Assembly (NCBI GenBank): GCA_016787925.1
Contig: JAEUSK010000050.1
Location: 1 to 41,615, forward strand
Direction: 5' to 3'
Length of the DNA: 41,615 nucleotides
Source of the DNA: a bacterium
Lineage (GTDB): Bacteria > CLD3 > SB21
Part shown: piece by piece, positions 22,359 through 29,607 of the stretch
How the letters are laid out: each line of letters begins with the position of its first letter
How positions within the stretch are numbered: the stretch's first letter is position 1
Translations under genes and position numbers: made by a program
Notes under the pieces: model-generated
What the model was told of the DNA's origin: nothing
Database searches by the model: none
What the model saw: only the letters and a program-made list of their open reading frames with translations

Positions 22359-23306
22359 TTATTCTGCGTTTTTGCCGAAGCCGGACCGGATTCTGGCTTC
22401 CGGGTCGGTTTCAATCTTGATGCGTTCAATACCGTCGATTACATTTTTTAAGTACTTGGTCATCACGTTATCGCCCAGATAGATGATGGACAATATCATT
22501 TTTTCATGGGCAATTTCAAAGCCGATACTGCTAAACGTAACTTTCTTGATGTACTTTGTCAGTTCAGGGTTTTTTTCAACTGCTTCTAATTTGCTTGCCA
22601 GTTCCTCGTCCAAAGGGAATCGCTGGTTAAACGCCAGAAATGGCTCTCCAAATTGCGCAAACCGAAACTCATGTTCGGTGATGGCGTCCGAGAGGCGGCG
22701 GATGCCCTCAGATATGATCGGTGAAATAGCGCTTCCGTCCGTCGTAAATACTTTTGGGGATCCGAATTTGTCCGATAAAATAAGTCCGATGCTATTGTGC
22801 TTTTCTATGATCTTCTTAAAAAATAATTCGATAGCGACGTGCGGTATGTGACTTCGGTTTTTTCTAGACTCAAATATCTGCGCAACCGTCAGGATATCTT
22901 CTTTGATCTTAGTGATCGCACACTGGGGATCCAGGTGATAACAGCCCTCATTCAAGCATGCTTCGATCGACTCGGAACAGCCGGTTCGTTCCTTAAAGTC
23001 CAGCAAATTTTCGAATTTATTTCGGATATCCTTTTCGTTGGCAGAAATATTTAGCGCCTCGCTGTAATAAGCAACGGCAGTCCGAATGAGCGCTTCTAGA
23101 AAGTTCTTAAGCTGATCGTAATTCAGTTCCTCTATAAAGGAATCGTATTCCTTATAAATATGAAATCGGCTTTTGATTCTATTTATTTTATCATCTTCAA
23201 AAAGCCTCGAATCGAGCTCGAAACTTTTCTGAAAATTGCCTGTTTCACCGCCCGAAAATTTCTGTTCGGCTTCAGGCAAGACTGCATCGTGAATCTTTAC
23301 TTCCAT
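22359..23306 (-). CDS. Uncharacterised protein with a four-cysteine cluster, first gene of the yggS-divIVA operon
   Basis: I do not recognise the family of this 315-residue, soluble-looking, mainly helical protein. There is no signal peptide or membrane segment. Its only four cysteines, C110, C117, C122 and C129, sit in a symmetric C-x6-C-x4-C-x6-C pattern with His124 inside (GCYHLDPQC). That looks like a metal or iron-sulfur site or a disulfide pair. Residues about 155-300 have mixed strand and helix (GLILSDKFGSPKVFTTDG, KVTFSSIGFEIAHEK), possibly a regulatory domain. It is first in a coupled operon with yggS, divIVA, the 69-residue protein and punA, and has its own candidate promoter at 23352-23380. 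Confidence 0.75.
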   Translation of the reverse strand: MEVKIHDAVLPEAEQKFSGGETGNFQKSFELDSRLFEDDKINRIKSRFHIYKEYDSFIEELNYDQLKNFLEALIRTAVAYYSEALNISANEKDIRNKFENLLDFKERTGCSESIEACLNEGCYHLDPQCAITKIKEDILTVAQIFESRKNRSHIPHVAIELFFKKIIEKHNSIGLILSDKFGSPKVFTTDGSAISPIISEGIRRLSDAITEHEFRFAQFGEPFLAFNQRFPLDEELASKLEAVEKNPELTKYIKKVTFSSIGFEIAHEKMILSIIYLGDNVMTKYLKNVIDGIERIKIETDPEARIRSGFGKNAE

Positions 23307-23351
23307 TCGATCTGAATAAATTTCTGGATGTGGTTCCCCATAGATTCAACC

Positions 23352-23380
23352 AATATATTTTTTAAAACCTTAAAAATCAA
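23352..23380 (-). promoter_or_regulatory. Candidate promoter for the leftward yggS-divIVA-punA operon
   Basis: On the minus strand TTGATT (23380-23375), a 17-base spacer and TATATT (23357-23352) precede the first gene by about 46 bases. Spacing is ideal; boxes match 4 and 5 of 6 positions. It is divergent from the promoter at 23425-23453. Confidence 0.5.
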
Positions 23381-23424
23381 TAAAAATGTCCTGCCTATAA
23401 TTTGCACAATTCCATAATTTTGTA

Positions 23425-23453
23425 TTGAAAGATAGAGGAAAATACACTATCAT
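23425..23453 (+). promoter_or_regulatory. Sigma70-like promoter for the secreted Ig-like protein gene
   Basis: TTGAAA (23425-23430), a 17-base spacer and TATCAT (23448-23453) each match consensus at 5 of 6 positions. The start codon is 56 bases downstream, behind a GAAGGGG ribosome site. It is divergent from the operon promoter at 23352-23380. Confidence 0.65.
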
Positions 23454-23509
23454 GCTTATTAATTAATACACTAATTACAATTTCATGTTTCACTGAAGGG
23501 GTAAATCCT

Positions 23510-24202
23510 ATGGTCAAAAGAGCTTGTTTCGTTTTTATTGCGGCAACATGCCTGCTTTTCGTTATTAGCCATCAGGCAGAAGCCCAATTTACGGTTAAAG
23601 TGGACCAGGACACGATTTTGGCGGGCGATCAGGAAGCAAAAATAATCGTCTCGCCGTCGAAGGGGGAGGCAAATCTAAATTGCGTTTCCCGAAAGGGCGG
23701 GGGAAATTTCAGCGATTTTAAGACCGTTCAATTAGCTGAAGGCAGCGTCAGCCAAGCTACTTTTACAAGCCCTTTTCCGGGCGAAGTTGAGATCGACGTA
23801 TTAGACGGAAAATTTAATAAGATCGGAAAAACCAATATCACGGTCGTTGCTCCAACTATAACGGTAATGGAAGAAAAGTCGGTAAATAGCATTGACTGGC
23901 AAAATAAGACGATGCCTCTTTATGTGCGTGTTACGGATCACCGTGATAATTTGGTTAAAACGGCCTCGCTCAAATGTAAATTGACGGAAATAGTCGGAAA
24001 AAAGATCGTATCGACAACATCCAAAGTTACAGAGTTTGTACTTCGCGCCGATTATTATGAAGCAATGATAACCGGCTTGAAAGATGCTTCATATCGGCTT
24101 GAGGTCATAGATGTAAATCATCTTGAAGCGTTTGATGCCTTGGATAATCCCGATAATCCGCATCCGTCAACTGTGATTGAAGGACTGAACATTTCCTTTT
24201 AG
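23510..24202 (+). CDS. Secreted beta-rich (Ig-like) protein of unknown function
   Basis: The 230-residue protein has a clear signal peptide (hydrophobic core about 6-20, cleavage near AEAQ, residues 23-26). Two or more beta-sandwich-like segments follow, for example FTVKVDQDTILAGDQEAKIIV and TITVMEEKSVNSIDW. Repeated short strands and glycine turns suggest bacterial Ig-like folds. Two Cys in the mature part (NLNCVS, SLKCKL) could form a disulfide. There is no sorting domain or lipobox, so it would be periplasmic or released. It forms a single-gene unit: good promoter, strong GAAGGGG ribosome site and a hairpin terminator directly after the stop. Family not recognised. Confidence 0.75.
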   Translation: MVKRACFVFIAATCLLFVISHQAEAQFTVKVDQDTILAGDQEAKIIVSPSKGEANLNCVSRKGGGNFSDFKTVQLAEGSVSQATFTSPFPGEVEIDVLDGKFNKIGKTNITVVAPTITVMEEKSVNSIDWQNKTMPLYVRVTDHRDNLVKTASLKCKLTEIVGKKIVSTTSKVTEFVLRADYYEAMITGLKDASYRLEVIDVNHLEAFDALDNPDNPHPSTVIEGLNISF

Positions 24203-24223
24203 ATCGATTCAATCGTATTGATT

Positions 24224-24275
24224 AAACCCCGTGGTGGAGACGTATGGGATGTCCTGTCACGGGGTTTCATTTTAT
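24224..24275 (+). terminator. Rho-independent terminator after the secreted Ig-like protein gene
   Basis: AAACCCCGTG (24224-24233) pairs perfectly with CACGGGGTTT (24258-24267) around a 24-base loop, followed by CATTTTAT. The GC-rich stem is strong; the loop is longer and the T tract shorter than ideal, but the position 21 bases after the stop codon fits. Confidence 0.75.
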
Positions 24276-24374
24276 GATCTGTAAATTGAAATTATTCAAG
24301 AAAGTGGAGTTAGAACATAACGCCAGACTTAAACCGATGAGTTTGTTATTTAATTGAATCCACGCAAACCCTAT

Positions 24375-26093
24375 ATGGGACATAGCCGCAACCGTATTGC
24401 CATCCTGACAATTCTGTTATTCGCGTGGGGCTGTGCCAGTATGCAGCCGCCGGGCGGAGGCCCTGAAGACAAGGAGGCGCCGGAAGTTATATGGACAATT
24501 CCGACCAATGATTCGGTAAGGGTTTCCAGAAAAGTGGATATTTTCGTAGCATTCAGTGAAAAAATGAATCACGAAACAATTGAAAATGCCGTCTATCTAT
24601 CGCCGCATCCGGCCGGTGAGATCAAACTCAGCTGGAAAAAGAACGTAATGAAGATCGAACTCGAGGATTCACTGGAAAGCAACAAGACATTTGTAGTCAC
24701 GTTGGGTACGGATGGAAAGGATATTCATGCAAATGCGCTTCAACAAGCCTACAGTTTTGCTTTTTCGACCGGCGATTCCATTGACCGAGGCTCTATTAAT
24801 GGCCGCGTCATAGCGGAAAATACAAAGGGAATATCGATATGGTCTTATAGACTGGGTGGACAGGCAAATGAGGACAGCCTGGTTTACATCAGACGCGCAG
24901 ATTATATAACGCAGGTTGGCGCCGGAGGCAAATACAAATTATCGTATTTATCTCCGGGAAAATATCGGGTATACGCTATTGCAGATCTCGACGCAGATTA
25001 TTTATACACGCCGTCTTCGGATTACATAGGGTTGACGTTCAAAGATGTTACGGTTGAACCGGGAAAACTCGACGCAACCGGTAATGATTTCATGATGTTT
25101 CAGGAGGACACGGCAAAATTTGCGCTTCAAGCCGTCGTTCCCGTAGACCGGAGTCAGGTCGTTGTCGGTTTTTCGAAACCGCTGATGGCGGAACTCTATG
25201 TCGAAAATGGAAGACGGTCTGACGGTCTCAAAAAACACTTCACGATGACCGACAGTTCGAGCGGAACAGAAATTCCGATCAGAGATATTTACCTAAATCC
25301 GGTGAAATTAAACGAAATAAGAATTTTAACGGAGCCTCGAAATGTCCAGCAACGTCATTCTTTGTCGGTCCGGAGTTTATTTTCACAAACCGGAGAAGAG
25401 ATCGTGTCAGATGACATGAGTTTTGGAGGCGGAGATGATAGTTCCAACATCAAAATCGAAACAGAGATGTTTCGCCCGCAAACAAAGGATGGTACGGTAT
25501 TGGCTAATGACGTTTTCGGGTTTCGATTTTCTAATGGCGTTCACAGGGGTTCATTTGAAAAATATTTCCACATGCGGGATAGTTTAGGAAATCGGGTGAA
25601 CGGTTTATTCACATGGGCTCATTCGGCTCAAGTAGAGTTTCAGCCGTCGGTATTGCTGCAAAGCCGGATGGCTTATACCATAGATATCATTGCGGATTCT
25701 GTGATGGATTGGTCAGGTAAAGTGGTTGGCGATACGGTAATAAAGTATTTTGTTAATACATTTAAGACGGACAGCCTTGGATATGTCTCCGGGATTGTCG
25801 CGGATGAGGATACCGCCAAGCCAGGAACATACCACATTACCTGCCGCAATCTGAATCGCAGCATGCGGGATCATTCCGTTCGAATTGACAAGACCGGCGT
25901 CTTTAATCTGAACTATCTCGTTCCGGGCCGCTACAGCATTGTTGCCTTTAAGGACGAGGACGGCAACGGAATTTACAGCCATGGCCGGGTAAGCCCCATA
26001 ATATTTTCTGAGCGTTTTACTAGTTATGCTGACACCGTGATAGTAAGACCGAATTGGGAAACATCAAACATCCTACTGCGTTTTAAGGACTAG
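24375..26093 (+). CDS. Big_5 (SbsA-type Ig-like) domain lipoprotein
   Basis: ATG 24375 gives 572 residues with a lipoprotein leader ending at LLFAWGC (lipid Cys20); a TTG at 24354 would add seven residues. The mature N-terminus CASMQPPGGGPEDKEAP and the following Ig-like domain (about 30-135: PTNDSVRVSRKVDIFVAF, ending AFSTGD) match the Big_5 lipoproteins common in Bacteroidota and relatives. Two CNA/prealbumin-like beta domains contain SPGKYRVYAIADLDADY and VPGRYSIVAFKDEDGNG. Such proteins are outer-membrane or surface anchored; their job is unknown. It is the first of twelve rightward genes, eight bases before the FHA gene. Confidence 0.8.
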   Translation: MGHSRNRIAILTILLFAWGCASMQPPGGGPEDKEAPEVIWTIPTNDSVRVSRKVDIFVAFSEKMNHETIENAVYLSPHPAGEIKLSWKKNVMKIELEDSLESNKTFVVTLGTDGKDIHANALQQAYSFAFSTGDSIDRGSINGRVIAENTKGISIWSYRLGGQANEDSLVYIRRADYITQVGAGGKYKLSYLSPGKYRVYAIADLDADYLYTPSSDYIGLTFKDVTVEPGKLDATGNDFMMFQEDTAKFALQAVVPVDRSQVVVGFSKPLMAELYVENGRRSDGLKKHFTMTDSSSGTEIPIRDIYLNPVKLNEIRILTEPRNVQQRHSLSVRSLFSQTGEEIVSDDMSFGGGDDSSNIKIETEMFRPQTKDGTVLANDVFGFRFSNGVHRGSFEKYFHMRDSLGNRVNGLFTWAHSAQVEFQPSVLLQSRMAYTIDIIADSVMDWSGKVVGDTVIKYFVNTFKTDSLGYVSGIVADEDTAKPGTYHITCRNLNRSMRDHSVRIDKTGVFNLNYLVPGRYSIVAFKDEDGNGIYSHGRVSPIIFSERFTSYADTVIVRPNWETSNILLRFKD

Positions 26094-26101
26094 TTTATTG
26101 A

Positions 26102-26527
26102 ATGGGACCTTATATTAAGCGGGTGTATTATTTATTGCAACTCGCTACCGGCAGAAATTTCCGTATCGACGAAGGGCAGGAAATTTCGTTTGGGCGTGCT
26201 TTTGATAACACGATTTACGTTGACGACGCCTCGGTGTCCAGGCATCACGCGGTGATCAAATGGAAAAAGAGTACGATGTATATTTCTGACCTTCAAAGTA
26301 CGAATGGAACCCATGTGAATGGGGAAGAAGTTCAAGACAATTTTTATTATGAACTAAATTACACAGACGAAGTGAAAATCGGTAATGTCACTTTCAAAGT
26401 ATTGGATGAAGAGGCGGTCATAGGAAAAAATTTCGAAAATAATTTAATGACGGCTAAAACCATAGCGCTTGATCCCGAAAAAGCAAAACGGACATTAGAC
26501 AAAAATGATTTTGAAAATAATCCGTAA
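26102..26527 (+). CDS. FHA domain protein
   Basis: This is a 141-residue cytosolic protein with one forkhead-associated domain (about 26-100), a phosphothreonine-binding module. The conserved G31-R32, S46-R47-H48 and N68-G69 residues that contact the phosphopeptide are all present (SFGRAFDN, SVSRHHAV, STNGTHVNG). The C-terminal 40 residues are polar and end in a Lys/Asp-rich segment (about 118-136), with a Thr (MTAKT) that could itself be phosphorylated; that is speculation. No Ser/Thr kinase is encoded in the window. It sits between a surface lipoprotein and a TPR lipoprotein with gaps of 8 and 20 bases. Confidence 0.9.
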   Translation: MGPYIKRVYYLLQLATGRNFRIDEGQEISFGRAFDNTIYVDDASVSRHHAVIKWKKSTMYISDLQSTNGTHVNGEEVQDNFYYELNYTDEVKIGNVTFKVLDEEAVIGKNFENNLMTAKTIALDPEKAKRTLDKNDFENNP

Positions 26528-26547
26528 TACCTCAGGAGGTTTATTGC

Positions 26548-28167
26548 ATGAGAATTAGTTACTTAAATAGCAGGATTGCCGTCTATATTGCAATTTTGTT
26601 ATTTGTAGGTTGTGCCGCAAAAAAAACTGCTATTGCTGACCGCAAGCCAATTGAAACTGTTGCGACGGCTACGGACTCAATTAAGAATGACCGTACGTCA
26701 CTAAACGACTCAGCATTAATACGAACTAAAAATGAAGAGATCAAACGGGTGGGTATTGCTGCAGACGCCGATCTTGCAGCCTTGAAAGCGGCGGGCGATT
26801 CGTTATATATAGCCGAGAATTTTGATGATGCGTTGCCGGTATGGATGAAAATCGCAGAAAGAGCCGGAAACGACAGATCGTTGTCCTGCGAAGCGCATTT
26901 TGTTCTGGGCAACATTTTTTTTCAAAAGGCAGAATACGGCAAAGCGGAAATTGAACTTAGATTAGCGATTAGTGCTGACTCGTTATTAATTGACGCGCAT
27001 CAGAGCCTCGGATTATTATATTTCACGAAAGGCGATTATGACAAAGCAATTACGTCATTTCAAAACGTTTTGGCATTAGCGCCCGGAGATTCGGATGCAA
27101 CGTATTGGGTCGGCTACACAATCGGTTCCCAGGCCTATGAAGCAGGACTGAGCGACTTTAATATCGAATGGTATGACAGAGCAATAGAACATTTTAAAAC
27201 GGCAGCCGAATATCTTGAATCCGACACATCTGCAAATTACAAAATTTATTTCTTTCTCGGCAAGGCTTTCATTGAAAAATTGGACTACGATCAGGCGTTG
27301 GTTTACTTGAATAAATGCATCGAATTGAATCCCATGTTAGCGGATGGCTATACGGAATTGGGCAGCGTGTATTTTGCGCGGCGCGATTTTGATAACGCGA
27401 TTTCTTTCAATGAAAAAGCGATCTCAATAAGTCCAAGCCATCCGAAGGCGCACAACAATTTGGGATATATCTATTTCACGATGGGAAACACATTTGCCGT
27501 GAATAATGATAAAATCAAAGCGGATGAATATTATCAGAAAGCGATCGTCCTTTTTGAGAAAGCATTAAGCTTTGACCCTAATCTGGACGGCACACGCCGC
27601 AACATTACCCATGTCAAAAAGATCATCAGCGGAGAACGAAAAGTTAACGCTTTCACAATGATGCAGGCTGCCGTAAGATCAGAAAACAGTCCGGACAAAA
27701 TAGCGCAGTTGAAAAAAATCATCACCGAAGATCCAACCTATGACGATGCCTACAATAATTTAGGCGTTGCCTATTTTTACAGCGGCCATGTTGACAGCGC
27801 CGTTACGGTAATTGAAAAAGCGATAGAGATCAATCCTTATAATCCGCAGGCGCATAACAATTTAGGCTACATGCTGGGAACTTTACGTCGTTATGATGAC
27901 GCCCTGAAACATCTTTTCATTGCCATTCAGATAAAACGTGATTATTTTGATGCTTACCACAATCTGGGTTATGTTTACATGTGGAAAGAGGATTTTGCCA
28001 GTTCAAAAAAGATATGGGCACAATTGCTCAAATCCAACCCGAATAATCAGCAGGCGCGGAAAGGACTGGCAGAACTCGAACGGCGCGAAGCAATGATCAA
28101 AGCGGGAGAAAGCACCACCAAGATCGAGATCAGCGATGACGCGGACGCGGGAATATTAAAAAACTAG
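26548..28167 (+). CDS. Tetratricopeptide-repeat lipoprotein
   Basis: The 539-residue exported protein has a lipobox at LFVGC (lipid Cys22) and a Ser/Thr/Lys-rich spacer. From about residue 75 to the end lie some ten TPR units, for example AHQSLGLLYFTKGDYDKAI, DGYTELGSVYFARRDFDNAI, AHNNLGYIYFTMGNTF, DAYNNLGVAYFYSGHVDSAV and DAYHNLGYVYMWKEDFA. TPR solenoids bind proteins, often as envelope assembly scaffolds. A textbook AGGAGG ribosome site precedes the ATG. Its neighbours, an FHA protein upstream and mannose-1-phosphate guanylyltransferase 12 bases downstream, suggest one transcript, but no shared pathway is evident. Confidence 0.88.
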   Translation: MRISYLNSRIAVYIAILLFVGCAAKKTAIADRKPIETVATATDSIKNDRTSLNDSALIRTKNEEIKRVGIAADADLAALKAAGDSLYIAENFDDALPVWMKIAERAGNDRSLSCEAHFVLGNIFFQKAEYGKAEIELRLAISADSLLIDAHQSLGLLYFTKGDYDKAITSFQNVLALAPGDSDATYWVGYTIGSQAYEAGLSDFNIEWYDRAIEHFKTAAEYLESDTSANYKIYFFLGKAFIEKLDYDQALVYLNKCIELNPMLADGYTELGSVYFARRDFDNAISFNEKAISISPSHPKAHNNLGYIYFTMGNTFAVNNDKIKADEYYQKAIVLFEKALSFDPNLDGTRRNITHVKKIISGERKVNAFTMMQAAVRSENSPDKIAQLKKIITEDPTYDDAYNNLGVAYFYSGHVDSAVTVIEKAIEINPYNPQAHNNLGYMLGTLRRYDDALKHLFIAIQIKRDYFDAYHNLGYVYMWKEDFASSKKIWAQLLKSNPNNQQARKGLAELERREAMIKAGESTTKIEISDDADAGILKN

Positions 28168-28179
28168 ACTGGGGATAAC

Positions 28180-29253
28180 ATGTTATATGCAGTGATCATG
28201 GCGGGTGGCGTTGGGACGCGCTTCTGGCCGAGAAGCCGGAGCATCAGCCCAAAACAATTACTGAATATTTTCGGCGAGAAAAGTATGATTCAGCATACGG
28301 TTGAACGTATCCAGCCGCTGGTCGAAGCGAACAATATATACGTCGTGACTAATATTCAGCAGTCTGCAACTGTGGCGAGGCAGCTTCCGCAGATTAGCCG
28401 TGAGAATATTCTCGTCGAGCCGGTTGGACGCAATACGGCACCGTGCATTGGTTTGGCGGCGCTCCATATCATGGAAAAAGACCCGGATGGCGTAATGGCA
28501 GTTCTGGCAGCCGATCATCTTATCAAGCCGGTTGAGGCATTCTGCGCTGATATTAGGTTTGCGGAGGAAATTGCAGTCAAGACCGGCGCTTCCGTCACAT
28601 TAGGTATCATTCCAACGCGCCCGGAAACAGGCTACGGGTATATACAATATCACGATCATGAATCAATCGGCGAAGACCGAAAAGCATTTCGGGTTAAGGC
28701 TTTTGCTGAGAAACCGAATACGGATACGGCCAAACGATTTATTTCCAGCGGCGATTTCTTGTGGAACAGCGGTATGTTTATCTGGAAGGCTGCCACGATT
28801 TTAAAACTCATTGAGGAATTTCTTCCGGAACTATATGAAGGATTAATTGAGATCAAATCTGCCCTACATCATAGCCATTATGACGACGTGGTTAACCGCG
28901 TCTATCGCTCAGTCAAAGGTATTTCGATTGATTATGGGGTAATGGAGAAAACAAAAGATGTATATGTGATCAAGAGTGAATTTGACTGGAACGATGTCGG
29001 TAGTTGGGAAGAAGTTTACCAGTTATCGAAAAAAGATTCCTCTGGGAATGCGCTTACGGGAGATCACGTTATCCTGGATACAACCAATTCGTTAGTCTAT
29101 TCTGCGGAGAAAACGGTTGCGATGGTGGGAGTTCATGATCTGATTGTCGTCAATACGGATGATGCGTTATTGATATGCCGCCGGGATCAGGCGCAGGATG
29201 TTAAGAAAATTGTTGATGAACTGCAGAGACAAAAACGAAACGAACTCTTATAA
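28180..29253 (+). CDS. manC: Mannose-1-phosphate guanylyltransferase
   Basis: This enzyme makes GDP-mannose from mannose-1-phosphate and GTP, feeding polysaccharide, O-antigen or glycolipid synthesis. The 357-residue protein is the short, single-domain form without a fused isomerase. The nucleotide-binding start MAGGVGTRFWPRSR with the SPKQLL motif and the sugar-phosphate region NTAPCIGLAALHI are clear. So are AADHLI (metal aspartate), FAEKPN, WNSGMFIW and FDWNDVGSWEE. It belongs to the rightward gene run and lies 21 bases before the 97-residue unknown gene. Its product could supply an envelope glycan pathway together with the polyprenyl-phosphate genes downstream (inference). Confidence 0.94.
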   Translation: MLYAVIMAGGVGTRFWPRSRSISPKQLLNIFGEKSMIQHTVERIQPLVEANNIYVVTNIQQSATVARQLPQISRENILVEPVGRNTAPCIGLAALHIMEKDPDGVMAVLAADHLIKPVEAFCADIRFAEEIAVKTGASVTLGIIPTRPETGYGYIQYHDHESIGEDRKAFRVKAFAEKPNTDTAKRFISSGDFLWNSGMFIWKAATILKLIEEFLPELYEGLIEIKSALHHSHYDDVVNRVYRSVKGISIDYGVMEKTKDVYVIKSEFDWNDVGSWEEVYQLSKKDSSGNALTGDHVILDTTNSLVYSAEKTVAMVGVHDLIVVNTDDALLICRRDQAQDVKKIVDELQRQKRNELL

Positions 29254-29274
29254 CTCAGTCACGCTATACAGACT

Positions 29275-29568
29275 ATGAAAAAAGAAAAAATACTTTCAAC
29301 GCTCGAAGAAGTTGCCAGACAACTTGATATTAAAGTTCGGCATGAAAAAGGTGATTTTACGGGCGGTTACTGTACCAAAGAAGAAGAGCATATCATATTA
29401 ATAAATAAACGGCATATGATCGATAAGAAGATCAACGTTCTGGCAAGAGAACTGGCTTCGTATGATTTGACCGGAATTGAGATTCCCAAAGCGGTGGTTG
29501 AAATTATTGAAAGCGAAAGAAAGCGGGCTTCCCAGATAGAGATGGAAGAGCTGGAAGACAGCGAGTAA
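29275..29568 (+). CDS. Conserved-looking 97-residue hypothetical protein
   Basis: No family is recognised. The protein is small, acidic and probably helical: an N-terminal helix (KILSTLEEVARQLDIKVRHE), a short strand region with GGYCTKEEEHIILINKRH, then a longer helix ending in a Glu-rich tail. It lacks a signal peptide and membrane segments. It lies in the rightward run between manC (21 bases) and uvrC (39 bases). I believe similar short genes occur next to uvrC or manC in related FCB genomes, but I cannot verify that here. Confidence 0.6.
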   Translation: MKKEKILSTLEEVARQLDIKVRHEKGDFTGGYCTKEEEHIILINKRHMIDKKINVLARELASYDLTGIEIPKAVVEIIESERKRASQIEMEELEDSE

Positions 29569-29607
29569 TACTGATTCCAATGGTTACATCTTTTTTTTTA
29601 TACTTTA

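Noticed and set aside
29566-29600. T-rich run before uvrC as a terminator
   Set aside because: The possible stem is only four base pairs (GTAA/TTAC) and the flanking genes look co-transcribed.
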